From NCBI RefSeq assembly GCF_001187535.1, contig NZ_LFIO01001480.1:20202-84201 (forward strand): a stretch of DNA of 64,000 nt. The letters run 5' to 3'. Positions within the stretch are counted from its first letter, which is position 1, and the number at the start of each line of letters is the position of its first letter. The notes beneath the pieces were generated by a model. That model worked only from the letters and a program-made list of their open reading frames with translations. It did no database searches and was not told where the DNA came from. The position numbers were made by a program, and so were the translations under genes. This DNA is from Rhizobium ecuadorense (GTDB taxonomy: Bacteria; Pseudomonadota; Alphaproteobacteria; Rhizobiales; Rhizobiaceae). This document shows positions 1-8,016 of the stretch, one piece after another.

Positions 1-2
1 AA

Positions 3-365
3 AGCTGGCGGAACGCCAGGACGCAGGCCGAGACCGCGGCTCGGAACATGGCCGGAGCCGCCGAGACCTTCGGCGCCCTCCCCTGGTTCTGGTCCGACCA
101 GTATGATCTTGGCTTGCAGGTGGCGGGGCTGCCGCGGCCCGCCCATCGGATCGTCCTGCGTTCGGCCGCGGAGGGTGAACTGGAATTTTATCTCGATAAC
201 GGACGCCTCGCGGCGGCCGCGGGCCTGGGCAACGGCAATGGCCTGGCCAAAGACATCAAGCTCGCCGAGATGCTGATTGCCGCAGGCATCAGCCCCAGCC
301 TCACGGAACTGGCCGACCCGAGTGTGAACCTCAAAACCCTGCTGAAGAGCGCAAGGGCCGCGTGA
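3..365 (+). CDS. Ferredoxin reductase, C-terminal part (gene starts upstream of window)
   Basis: The reading frame is open from the first bases of the window and ends at TGA 363-365, so this is the 3' end of a longer gene. The visible ~120 residues match the C-terminal 'reductase_C' domain of FAD-dependent ferredoxin/rubredoxin reductases: a helix ending AARNMAG is followed by the typical PWFWSDQYD segment and a closing alpha-beta unit. These enzymes pass electrons from NAD(P)H through FAD to a ferredoxin that feeds an oxygenase. The FAD and NAD Rossmann folds lie outside the window, so the substrate system cannot be named. The next gene starts inside this stop codon (TGATG), so the two are probably co-translated in one catabolic operon. 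Confidence 0.85.
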   Translation, partial: SWRNARTQAETAARNMAGAAETFGALPWFWSDQYDLGLQVAGLPRPAHRIVLRSAAEGELEFYLDNGRLAAAAGLGNGNGLAKDIKLAEMLIAAGISPSLTELADPSVNLKTLLKSARAA

Positions 366-1195
366 TGCAGAAGCTGCTGATCTTCCAGTCGCTCTGGGCC
401 ATGGAGCGCCGGCACACGGATGGGTTCGAGCGCACACTCGACGAGAACATCGCGATGATCTCCGAGGCCGGCTTCGACGGCATCAGCGCGCATTACACCA
501 ACCGCCCGGATGTCGTTGCCCTCAACGAGGCCATCCGGGGCACCGGCTTGAAGATCGAGGCGGTCTGCTTCCCTCGCTGCGTCGAGGATCTACGTCTGCC
601 GCTGGAACTGGCCGCGGAATTTCCGGTCAGCCACATCAATCTGCAACCCGATATCCGCCCGCGGCGCATCGATGCCTGCCTGCCGCTTCTCGACGGCTGG
701 ATGCGGCTCGCTGAAGATGCCGGCATTCCCGCGTTCATCGAAACGCATCGCGACAGGATGACCGCGGACCTGTTCTTTACGCTGGATCTGCTGGATCAGC
801 GTCCCGAACTCCCGTTGCTGGCCGACCTGTCGCATTTCCTGGTCGGCCGCGAATTCGCCTTTCCGGTCGATGAGGAGAATCACGCGCTGATTCGGCGCAT
901 CCTGCATAACGCCCAGGCATTTCACGGCCGGGTTGGCTCGCGCGAGCAGGTGCAGATCGAGATCTCCTTCCCGCATCACCGGCCATGGGTCGATCTCTTC
1001 CTCGAGTGGTGGGAGTATGGTTTTCGCCACTGGCGATCGCGCGCCGCCGATGATGCCGAGCTTGTTTTTACCTGCGAGCTCGGTCCCAAACCCTATGCGA
1101 TCACGGGCAGGGATAACAACGACCAGACCGACCGGTGGGCAGAGGCGCTGGCGCTTCGGCAGATGGTGCTCGCGCTGTGGGCTGCCACGGCCTGA
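365..1195 (+). CDS. Sugar phosphate isomerase/epimerase-like TIM barrel protein
   Basis: A 276-residue protein with the xylose-isomerase-like TIM barrel pattern: an early SEAGFDGISAHY strand-helix unit, a central strand ending FIETHRDR, then LLADLSHFL and a late FTCELGPKPYAI strand. The Glu and His residues in these strands are where the family binds its metal. Substrate is unknown; relatives act on sugars, inositol derivatives and hydroxypyruvate-type compounds. ATG 365 overlaps the TGA of the ferredoxin reductase gene (TGATG), which favours this start over GTG 362 and indicates translational coupling. The neighbour suggests a role in a catabolic pathway with an oxygenase step, but that is inference. 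Confidence 0.75.
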   Translation: MQKLLIFQSLWAMERRHTDGFERTLDENIAMISEAGFDGISAHYTNRPDVVALNEAIRGTGLKIEAVCFPRCVEDLRLPLELAAEFPVSHINLQPDIRPRRIDACLPLLDGWMRLAEDAGIPAFIETHRDRMTADLFFTLDLLDQRPELPLLADLSHFLVGREFAFPVDEENHALIRRILHNAQAFHGRVGSREQVQIEISFPHHRPWVDLFLEWWEYGFRHWRSRAADDAELVFTCELGPKPYAITGRDNNDQTDRWAEALALRQMVLALWAATA

Positions 1196-1317
1196 ATTCG
1201 CTGACACCAGCCTCCCAATCGTGCAATTCCCCCTTTTGGATCAGTGTAGTGCGCCCTACATCGTAAGCGTGTGGGCAGCGGTTTGGGATTGTTAATCAGG
1301 CATGCCTAATGTAAATC

Positions 1318-1357
1318 TTGACGTGCACAAGTTGTGCGTCGATTTATTTGCTACGAT
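1318..1357 (+). promoter_or_regulatory. Possible promoter/operator of the signalling operon
   Basis: The only gap upstream of the 1.4-8.0 kb operon is 1196-1393. It contains TTGACG at 1318-1323, with AT-rich sequence about 18 bp downstream (1342-1357) that could serve as a -10. An imperfect inverted repeat at 1320-1340 (GACG-T-GCACAA, then TTGTGCGTC) overlaps the putative -35, and a 10-bp palindrome AGGCATGCCT lies at 1298-1307. Position fits promoter plus operator, but no regulator can be assigned from sequence. Confidence 0.35.
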
Positions 1358-1393
1358 ATCTGGTTCTGACGTCCGACTGGGAGAGGCTCGAAG

Positions 1394-3046
1394 ATGCGGA
1401 AAATTCGTGCGGCCAGCTCGGCCCTCGGACAAACACAGGCAGAAGCTTCGAGTTCGATCGACCGGCTTTTGTTCTTTGACCGCGACTTCAATCCCGTCGA
1501 GAATTTGCTGGGCAACGAGCTGCCTGCATCCGTCAAACCGGCAGCGTCCCTTTGGGAACACTTTCCACAGCTGGACAAATCGGCGATCACGCTCGCTTTC
1601 CGCTCACTGGATGACAGTGCCCAGCCGTTGCGGATATCGGGCGATCTGGGCGGGCCCGCGTCGCACGGGCTGACGATCTATCGGATCGGAGAGCTGTTTG
1701 CCGTGGTTCGCTCCGAAGAGCTTGTTGACGACGAACGTGCGACCCTTCTGCATCTGGCGACCCACGACCCTCTGACGGGACTGCCGAACCGACGCCAGTT
1801 CAGCGACGACCTTGCTGTGCTGCTGCAGGAGGCCGCAAGCTCGAACGAGACCCTGTCGCTGATGCAGCTCGACCTTGACGATTTCAAGCCCGTCAACGAC
1901 ACGCTCGGGCATCCGGCCGGTGACACGCTTCTTCAATCTGCCGCAAGGCGTATTCAAGACTGCCTGAGCAGCGATGACAGAGCCTATCGCCTGGCTGGCG
2001 ACGAATTCACCGTCATTTCCAGGGGACCGGGACATCCGGCCAAAGCGCACCGGTTGGCGGACGCTTTGGTCGCGGCATTCAAAAAGCCCTTCACGATCGA
2101 CGGCATTGCCCTCTTTGTCGGCACCAGCATCGGCATATCCACATCTCCTCCGGACGGGACAAGTCCTGAGGCGCTTATGAAGGCGTCCGACCTCGCGCTC
2201 TATGCCGCCAAGCAAGAAGGGCGCGGCCGGGCAAAAGCCTTCGATCCCGCAATGCTTGAATTACTGGAGCAACGCGAATTGCTGCGCCGCAGCCTCCGCA
2301 TGGCCTTGGACCAACAGCAATTCTTCGTCGAGTACCAACCCCTTGCCGAAGGCGGCTGCATCGTCGGGTTCGAAGCGCTGCTGAGATGGCACCACCCGCT
2401 GCTTGGAAAAATTCCACCGGCGGCATTCATTCCGATGGCCGAGGCCGATGGAATGATGCCTGACATCGGCGCATGGGTTTTGGAGCAGGCATGCCGCGAA
2501 GCGATGAAGTGGCCTGAGAATTACATCGTGGCCGTCAATGTCTCGGCGGCGGAATTCTTGACGAGCGGCCTCACCGATCGCATTTCGCAGACGCTGGACC
2601 TGGTCGGACTTCCGCCCGAGCGTCTGGAGCTTGAGATCACCGAAAGCGTGCTGCTCGAGCGGACCGTCAACAACATCGATACCCTGAATACACTCAACGT
2701 GCTGGGGATACGGATCTCGCTGGATGATTTCGGGACCGAATATTCTTCGCTGAGCTACCTCAAGACATTCCCTTTCGACACGATCAAAATCGACAAATAT
2801 TTCATCACCGATCTGGAAAGCGATCCGAAAAGCCAGACGATCGTCCGCTGCATCGTCAACCTCGCACATGGTCTCGACATGCAGGTGACGGCCGAAGGGG
2901 TCGAGACGCCGGCTCAGGCCGAATGGCTGCACAGCGTGGGCTGCGACAGGCTTCAGGGCTATCTGGTAAGCAGGCCGCTTCCGGTCGAGGCGATCGGCGA
3001 GTTTATCACCCGGGCTGAGACATCCGTGAGCCACGCGCTGGTATAG
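1394..3046 (+). CDS. GGDEF-EAL dual-domain protein (c-di-GMP turnover), soluble
   Basis: A 550-residue protein without membrane segments. Residues 1-115 form a small PAS-like N-terminal region (LLFFDRDFNPVE near residue 25), residues about 118-285 a GGDEF domain and about 297-540 an EAL domain. The cyclase signature reads RLAGDEF (201-205), with Ala at the first Gly, a substitution that many active cyclases tolerate. No RxxD inhibitory site precedes it. The EAL domain has FEALLRW (EAL 327-329), ELEITES, DDFGTEYSSL, TIKIDKYFI and TAEGVE, so phosphodiesterase residues look complete. It is first in a same-strand operon with switch kinase, STAS and PP2C genes. In Pseudomonas the SiaABCD partner-switching module controls a diguanylate cyclase, so this protein is the natural output candidate here. 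Net direction of activity cannot be read from sequence. Confidence 0.92.
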   Translation: MRKIRAASSALGQTQAEASSSIDRLLFFDRDFNPVENLLGNELPASVKPAASLWEHFPQLDKSAITLAFRSLDDSAQPLRISGDLGGPASHGLTIYRIGELFAVVRSEELVDDERATLLHLATHDPLTGLPNRRQFSDDLAVLLQEAASSNETLSLMQLDLDDFKPVNDTLGHPAGDTLLQSAARRIQDCLSSDDRAYRLAGDEFTVISRGPGHPAKAHRLADALVAAFKKPFTIDGIALFVGTSIGISTSPPDGTSPEALMKASDLALYAAKQEGRGRAKAFDPAMLELLEQRELLRRSLRMALDQQQFFVEYQPLAEGGCIVGFEALLRWHHPLLGKIPPAAFIPMAEADGMMPDIGAWVLEQACREAMKWPENYIVAVNVSAAEFLTSGLTDRISQTLDLVGLPPERLELEITESVLLERTVNNIDTLNTLNVLGIRISLDDFGTEYSSLSYLKTFPFDTIKIDKYFITDLESDPKSQTIVRCIVNLAHGLDMQVTAEGVETPAQAEWLHSVGCDRLQGYLVSRPLPVEAIGEFITRAETSVSHALV

Positions 3047-3079
3047 CAAACGACCGATTTTCGCCGTGCTTTTTGACTG

Positions 3080-3583
3080 ATGGAGGCTGTATTGGAAGAG
3101 GAAGCATCTGGCTTCGATGACCATGCATTGGCGCCGATGGTGTCGCTGGAACTGAATGTTGCGATGTTCAAGTCTCAATGGCAGTTTTGCGACAGGATTA
3201 CCGAATATCTCGCCGACATTCTCGGCCAGGGTCACAGCGATCCGGCTCGATATTCGAATTTTCTTTCCGTCGCGGCCAACGAGCTCATTGAACTTGCTTT
3301 CCGTTCGACCGATGAGCCGGGAAGGATAAGTTTCAGCCTCTATCGGAGCGCGACGTCCAACCGGCTGCGAATTGCCTTTGCCCGCGAGGACCGCGAGAGC
3401 ACCGGTCTGCGGTCAAGTGAACGCCAGTCTCGCCTCAGCGCCGGATCCGACCTGAAGCCCGATGGGGCGATTTTGCTCAGCGATCTGGCAACCATATTCC
3501 GCGCCGCTATCCGAATTGAGAAGAACGGCGCCCAAGGGATTCAAATCATCGCGGATTTCCCCTCCGCCGAGGATTTCCAATGA
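3080..3583 (+). CDS. Degenerate HATPase-like switch protein (slr1658/SiaB-like paralogue)
   Basis: A 167-residue soluble protein resembling the intact ATPase-like protein at 7110-7670. The helix carrying the N box reads ANELIELAF (66-74), against SNELIENAV in the other copy, so the Mg-binding Asn is Leu72 here. The downstream Gly-rich lid (SGSGLGLLTLLSDY in the intact copy) aligns with PDGAILLSDLATIF and has lost its glycines. Such a protein probably cannot bind or hydrolyse ATP normally and may be a pseudokinase that still binds a STAS partner. It overlaps the next gene by 4 bp (ATGA), and that gene begins with an altered STAS domain. No good Shine-Dalgarno precedes ATG 3080. The family link rests on visual alignment only. 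Confidence 0.6.
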   Translation: MEAVLEEEASGFDDHALAPMVSLELNVAMFKSQWQFCDRITEYLADILGQGHSDPARYSNFLSVAANELIELAFRSTDEPGRISFSLYRSATSNRLRIAFAREDRESTGLRSSERQSRLSAGSDLKPDGAILLSDLATIFRAAIRIEKNGAQGIQIIADFPSAEDFQ

Positions 3584-4752
3584 ATGTGCTTCCGCTGCCC
3601 TTCACCGTCCATTTTGATCCGACAAATCAGGAGCTGCTGCTGTCCGGCAAGATGCGGCCCGAAAGTGCAAACGAGATTGGCGACGCCCTCAAGCTGGTGC
3701 GGCAAAGCTTGGAAAAATACAGCGGCGTCATCTACCTGAACGTCAAACGTCTGACGCACATCAACATGACCGCTTTCTCAGCCCTGTCCGATATTCTGAC
3801 GGCACACTGCCGGACCAGGCCGGAGCGGAAGATTGTCATCATTACGTCGAGCGTCGTCGCCTGGTCGACTTCGCTGTTCCAGACCCTGGCGGCATCGCAG
3901 CCGAACCTGGCGGTTGAAGTCTACGATTCGGCTTTTTATCCGGGCCAGAGCTTTGTCGAGGATGAGAGTTTCATTCCCATTCTGCGCACCCAGACGAAAA
4001 TGACATGGAGGCACGAACGCGAGTTACTGCCGCGCCACGGACTGCGCAACGGTCTTATCATGGCGGATATCTGTTGCGGAATTGGTGATTTCGCCGCCCT
4101 GGTTCAACGGGAATTCAAACCGGAACGGCTTGTGGCGCTTGATCATTCCGTGCGCAGCCTCGACTATGCCCGCAAGGTCGCTGCCGACTTCGACCTGCAG
4201 GGGATAGAGTACACCTATGGCGACGCCTCCCAGATGCTGCTTCGGGACAATCAGTTCGACTTCGTCACCTGCCGGCATTCGCTGCAGATTTTCAACCGTC
4301 CCGAGATGCTGCTGCGCGAGCTTTACCGCATCTGCAAGCCCGGCGGCCGGGTCTACATCACCAACGAAAAAAATTCGCATTGCCTGGGCGAGCCGCATGC
4401 GGAAACGATCAAATGGACCTACGAGGAGGTCGCCAAACTGTTCAAGCACTTCGACATGGATGTCGAGATGGGGCCGAAAAGCCGCCATCTCCTTGCCGAT
4501 GCGGGATTCGACAATATCAAGGTCGATTGCTTCATGGTGACGAACCTCGATGGGGATCCTCAGGATTTCGCCGACATCATCGAAGCCTGGGAAAATGTCT
4601 ATGCCGGCGAGATGGCGGTGCGGCGCGGCGACTCCGTGGATTTTATCCGCAGGTTCCGGCAAGGATTCAAGGATCACGTCTTTGCCGCCCTTCACCCCAA
4701 AGGTTATGCAGGCTGGCCGATCTGGGCAGCTTCCGGGCGAAAGCCACTGTGA
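3580..4752 (+). CDS. STAS-like domain fused to a class I SAM methyltransferase
   Basis: A 390-residue two-domain protein. Residues 1-125 follow the alternating strand-helix layout of STAS anti-sigma-antagonist proteins. The segment THINMTAFSAL (60-69) aligns with EFLNSSGINLL of the STAS protein at 7678-8016, so the Ser-Ser phosphorylation site is Met63-Thr64. Residues about 140-390 are a Rossmann-type methyltransferase: motif I DICCGIGDF (163-171), acidic loop LVALDHS (Asp188), YGDASQML, then FDFVTCRHSLQIF and the CKPGGRVYITNE strand. The methyl acceptor is unknown. The start overlaps the preceding gene (ATGA) and the stop overlaps the next ATG (TGATG), indicating tight coupling. The fusion suggests methyl transfer gated by partner switching, which is inference. 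Confidence 0.8.
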   Translation: MNVLPLPFTVHFDPTNQELLLSGKMRPESANEIGDALKLVRQSLEKYSGVIYLNVKRLTHINMTAFSALSDILTAHCRTRPERKIVIITSSVVAWSTSLFQTLAASQPNLAVEVYDSAFYPGQSFVEDESFIPILRTQTKMTWRHERELLPRHGLRNGLIMADICCGIGDFAALVQREFKPERLVALDHSVRSLDYARKVAADFDLQGIEYTYGDASQMLLRDNQFDFVTCRHSLQIFNRPEMLLRELYRICKPGGRVYITNEKNSHCLGEPHAETIKWTYEEVAKLFKHFDMDVEMGPKSRHLLADAGFDNIKVDCFMVTNLDGDPQDFADIIEAWENVYAGEMAVRRGDSVDFIRRFRQGFKDHVFAALHPKGYAGWPIWAASGRKPL

Positions 4753-7106
4753 TGGACGCGAGATCACCGAAGACCCCGGCAGGAATAGGCTTTCGGGCAA
4801 AGTTCATCCTGGTCGTCGGCGGAGCAGTCCTCTTCGACCTGCTGGTCAGCGGCGGGCTGGCGCTTTGGAACGTTCAGAGGCTGTCGCGCGACGCAACGCT
4901 CGAGGTCGGCCAGGGTCTTGAAGCGGCAAGCCAGGAATATATCCGCACCTATGCTGACTCGACCGCGGCACAGGTGAGTTTGCTGCTGCGGCAGGTTCAT
5001 AGCGACGTCAGCACGCTGGCAGGCGTGCTCCAGGCGCAGATCGACGATCCCGCGCGCAATTCGGACGTCGGCGCGGCAATCGCCCGCACATCGCCCGGCA
5101 GCGTCAGCCTTTCCTACGATCAGCAGGGCAAGTGGTCTCAGAACGCTCCGGGCTCGGTCTCGGTCGTGAGCGTCTGGGGTTACCTGCTCGGACAAGACCA
5201 GAAGCCAAGACCCGACGTCGAGAACGATATTCGCACCAGCGCGGTTCTGGATCTTGTTGCGCCGAGCCTGCTGCAGCACGGTGCCTCGAAGCTGCAGATG
5301 TATTACATCGGCTCGAAAGAACGGCCGATCTTCCGAACGGCGCCCTATACAGACCAGGCCCAGACCTTCGACCGCCTTTATCCGGGCCATAACGAGGCCA
5401 ATTTCTGGGACTTCTTTTTCCCGGGACTTTACGAGTCCTGGCAGGGCTGGGCCAAGGATATGCAGACGCGGCCGGTCGCTGGCGACATCACCCAGACAGC
5501 GCCCTATACGGATGCCATTACCGGCAAGCTGATCGTCAGTTTCTTTCATCCGCTATGGACAGCCGACAGAAAGGATGTCGCAGGCACCGCCGGCGCCGAT
5601 ATCACGCTCGACCAGCTGGCGCAGACGGTCGAAAATGTCAAAGTGGCGCAATCCGGCTTTGGGTTTCTGGCAATGTCCGACGGCAATGTCGTCGCGATCA
5701 ACAGCACCGGCGAACAAACGCTCGGCCTGCGTTCCGCCAGCGATGCGAGCGGAACCGGTGTGACCGGCCTCGAGCGCTCGCTGAAGGGAAGCTCTCAGCC
5801 TGCGATCGCCAAACTGGCGCTGGACCGCGAACAGGGCATTCAGCATTTGCTGTTGCAGCAGGACGGCAGCGAGGTCCCCTATATCGTCATCGTCAAGAAA
5901 CTGCCTGCGACCAATCTCTGGTCCAGCGGCCCGGTTCGGCAGGAGGCGATGCTGCTCGGGGTTGTTGTGCCCGAGCGCGAAATCGATGCCTCGCTCTATG
6001 CCGCCCAGGCCAAGATCTCAGAGGCGACGAACCGGATCGTGCTCTACCAGATTCTGGCGATCCTGATGTCCCTCTTGATCGTGACGATCGCGGTATTTGC
6101 CGCCTCGAAACGAATAACCAGCGGAATCAGCGCATTGGCAGGTGCTGCCAAACGCATTCAAACGAAGGATTATTCGGTCAGGGTGGCCATCTCGAGCAGG
6201 GATGAAGTCGGCGAGGCCGGTGAAGCGTTCAATCGCATGGCCGAAGAGATCAGCTATCACACCGAAAATCTCGAGCAGCTGGTCGAAGAGCGAACCGCTC
6301 AAATTGAAGATGCCAAGGAAGAGATCTCGACGCTGAACGCCCAGCTGCAGCGAGAAAACAGACGTCTTGGAACGGAACTCGCGGTCGCAGAGCGAATCCA
6401 GCTGATGGTTCTTCCGCTCGATCAGGAACTCGAGGACTTTCAGGCGCTCGAGATCGCGGCCTATATGAGACCGGCTGAGGAAGTCGGCGGCGATTATTAC
6501 GACGTCTTGAAGAACGGAAGCCGCTTGAAGATCGGCATCGGCGACGTCACCGGGCACGGGCTGGAAAGCGGCGTGCTGATGCTGATGGTTCAGTCCGTCG
6601 CCCGCGCCCTGCAGGAAGCCGGCAACACCGATGCCGTGCAATTTCTGACGAATCTGAACAGCGCCCTGTTTAAGAATATCGTCAGGACGAAAATCGATAA
6701 GCACCTCACTCTGGCGTTTCTTGACTACGACGGAAAAGAGATGATCCTGTCGGGACAACACGAGGAAGTTGTCGTCGTCAGGGCAAACGGCGAGGTCGAA
6801 CGCATCGACACCATGGATCTGGGCATACCGATCGGGCTGGAGGCCGATATCTCAACCTTCATCAAAACCCGTCAAATCGCCTTCGAAAAGGGGGATCTCA
6901 TCCTCCTGCATACCGATGGGGTAACCGAGGCCGAAAATGATGCCGGAGAATTGTTTGGCATGGAACGCCTGTGCCGCGAAGCCGTTCGCTTGAAGGATCT
7001 GAGCGCTGAGAAAATCGTTGCCGAAATTGTCGCGACGCTGATGCTCTTCATCGGATCGCAGAAGATTTACGACGACATCACGCTTCTCGCAGTCCGGCAC
7101 AGGTGA
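4752..7106 (+). CDS. Membrane sensor PP2C/SpoIIE phosphatase (SiaA-like: sensor-HAMP-PP2C)
   Basis: A 784-residue protein. TM1 is about 17-39, a large periplasmic (dCache-like) region 40-428, TM2 429-451, HAMP 452-504, coiled coil about 505-545 and a PP2C/SpoIIE phosphatase 546-784. Metal-binding signatures are present: AEEVGGDYYDV (Asp581), GIGDVTGHGLESG (Asp598), LLHTDGVTEAEN and YDDITLLAVR. By analogy with SpoIIE, RsbU and SiaA it should dephosphorylate a Ser/Thr on a STAS partner in response to an extracytoplasmic ligand. ATG 4752 overlaps the methyltransferase stop (TGATG) and puts MDARS just before TM1. A longer frame opens upstream but lies inside the methyltransferase gene. The kinase and STAS genes follow within 3 and 7 bp. 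Confidence 0.93.
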   Translation: MDARSPKTPAGIGFRAKFILVVGGAVLFDLLVSGGLALWNVQRLSRDATLEVGQGLEAASQEYIRTYADSTAAQVSLLLRQVHSDVSTLAGVLQAQIDDPARNSDVGAAIARTSPGSVSLSYDQQGKWSQNAPGSVSVVSVWGYLLGQDQKPRPDVENDIRTSAVLDLVAPSLLQHGASKLQMYYIGSKERPIFRTAPYTDQAQTFDRLYPGHNEANFWDFFFPGLYESWQGWAKDMQTRPVAGDITQTAPYTDAITGKLIVSFFHPLWTADRKDVAGTAGADITLDQLAQTVENVKVAQSGFGFLAMSDGNVVAINSTGEQTLGLRSASDASGTGVTGLERSLKGSSQPAIAKLALDREQGIQHLLLQQDGSEVPYIVIVKKLPATNLWSSGPVRQEAMLLGVVVPEREIDASLYAAQAKISEATNRIVLYQILAILMSLLIVTIAVFAASKRITSGISALAGAAKRIQTKDYSVRVAISSRDEVGEAGEAFNRMAEEISYHTENLEQLVEERTAQIEDAKEEISTLNAQLQRENRRLGTELAVAERIQLMVLPLDQELEDFQALEIAAYMRPAEEVGGDYYDVLKNGSRLKIGIGDVTGHGLESGVLMLMVQSVARALQEAGNTDAVQFLTNLNSALFKNIVRTKIDKHLTLAFLDYDGKEMILSGQHEEVVVVRANGEVERIDTMDLGIPIGLEADISTFIKTRQIAFEKGDLILLHTDGVTEAENDAGELFGMERLCREAVRLKDLSAEKIVAEIVATLMLFIGSQKIYDDITLLAVRHR

Positions 7107-7109
7107 GAC

Positions 7110-7670
7110 ATGAGGGCAACGGTATACGGCATTGAATCTCTGACAGAGATAAGCCTGGATTCGGGCACGCGCCTCACCTTGACCGATGGACCGCTTCAGC
7201 TTGGATGGAAGCACTCCGGAATGACGGCCGACTTCATAGCCGAGGTCATGGCCCTGCCCTTCTCACGGTCGAGAAAAGCCTACATGCAGGCGCATCATGA
7301 CATCGGCTATCTCAGCAACGAGCTGATCGAAAACGCCGTCAAGTTTCGCCAGCCCGGCGAGATCCTCATCGAAGCCGGCATATCCGAGGGACGCTTTTTG
7401 ATACGGGTAAGGAATACCATCGATGGCGCAACAGCCTCGCGCTTTCAGCAACTGCTGCATCGCCTGCAATCGAAGGATCCCGGGGAACTTCTCCTTGAGC
7501 AAATCGAAACCAACGCCATATCGTCTGCAAGCGGTTCGGGCTTGGGTTTGCTGACCCTTCTCAGCGACTACGACGCAAAAATGGCATGGGCATTCGAAGA
7601 AAATAATGCTGAACATATCATACTGACGACGACTGCAGCCGTGGCAATGCCGCCCTCCTCCAATCCGTGA
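7110..7670 (+). CDS. HATPase switch kinase, slr1658/SiaB-like
   Basis: A 186-residue soluble protein. The N box helix reads LSNELIENAVKF (Asn75), followed by a beta pair, and a Gly-rich lid SASGSGLGLLTLLSDY sits near residues 136-151. This is the layout of the GHKL ATPase fold used by anti-sigma/switch kinases of the RsbW/SiaB type. The role inferred from the family is phosphorylation of, or binding to, the STAS protein encoded 7 bp downstream, opposed by the PP2C phosphatase encoded 3 bp upstream. It is the intact counterpart of the degenerate copy at 3080-3583. Assignment to the cyanobacterial slr1658-type family is from recognition, not search. Confidence 0.75.
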   Translation: MRATVYGIESLTEISLDSGTRLTLTDGPLQLGWKHSGMTADFIAEVMALPFSRSRKAYMQAHHDIGYLSNELIENAVKFRQPGEILIEAGISEGRFLIRVRNTIDGATASRFQQLLHRLQSKDPGELLLEQIETNAISSASGSGLGLLTLLSDYDAKMAWAFEENNAEHIILTTTAAVAMPPSSNP

Positions 7671-7677
7671 GCGAAGA

Positions 7678-8016
7678 ATGGAAATCAGCGACGAAAACTT
7701 CCGTGTATGGGCGGAACAAAACGAAGTCTATTTCGACGGCGTCTTCCGCCTGGCCGGACCGGACGCCTATGCGCCGATCTACTCATTGATAACAGGCCTG
7801 CTCCACGACGGGCACAAACAGGTGACGTTCAATCTGACCGGCCTCGAATTCCTCAATTCCTCCGGCATCAATCTCCTGGCCAAGCTGACCATCGAAGCCA
7901 GGAAAATGGGCGACCTGCTGCTCGTCGTCAAAGGCACGCACCAATATCCCTGGCAGGCGAAGTCGTTGCCGAACCTGAAGAAGCTGCATCCGCTTCTTGA
8001 TTTGCGCTTGGCGTGA
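7678..8016 (+). CDS. STAS-domain protein (slr1659-like anti-sigma-antagonist type)
   Basis: A 112-residue single-domain protein. It has the N-terminal NFRVWAEQNEVYFDGVFRLAG strand pair typical of slr1659-type STAS proteins, and the conserved EFLNSSGINLLAKL turn-helix (Ser61-Ser62), where STAS switch proteins are phosphorylated. It is last in the operon and should be the substrate of the HATPase at 7110-7670 and the PP2C at 4752-7106. Its target when unphosphorylated could be the GGDEF-EAL protein, as SiaC activates SiaD in Pseudomonas, or the STAS-methyltransferase. The target is inference. Confidence 0.85.
   Translation: MEISDENFRVWAEQNEVYFDGVFRLAGPDAYAPIYSLITGLLHDGHKQVTFNLTGLEFLNSSGINLLAKLTIEARKMGDLLLVVKGTHQYPWQAKSLPNLKKLHPLLDLRLA

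Noticed and set aside
4380..4751. N-terminal extension of the PP2C protein within the methyltransferase gene
   Set aside because: The extension is the methyltransferase read in another frame; ATG 4752 with the TGATG overlap gives a natural start before TM1.
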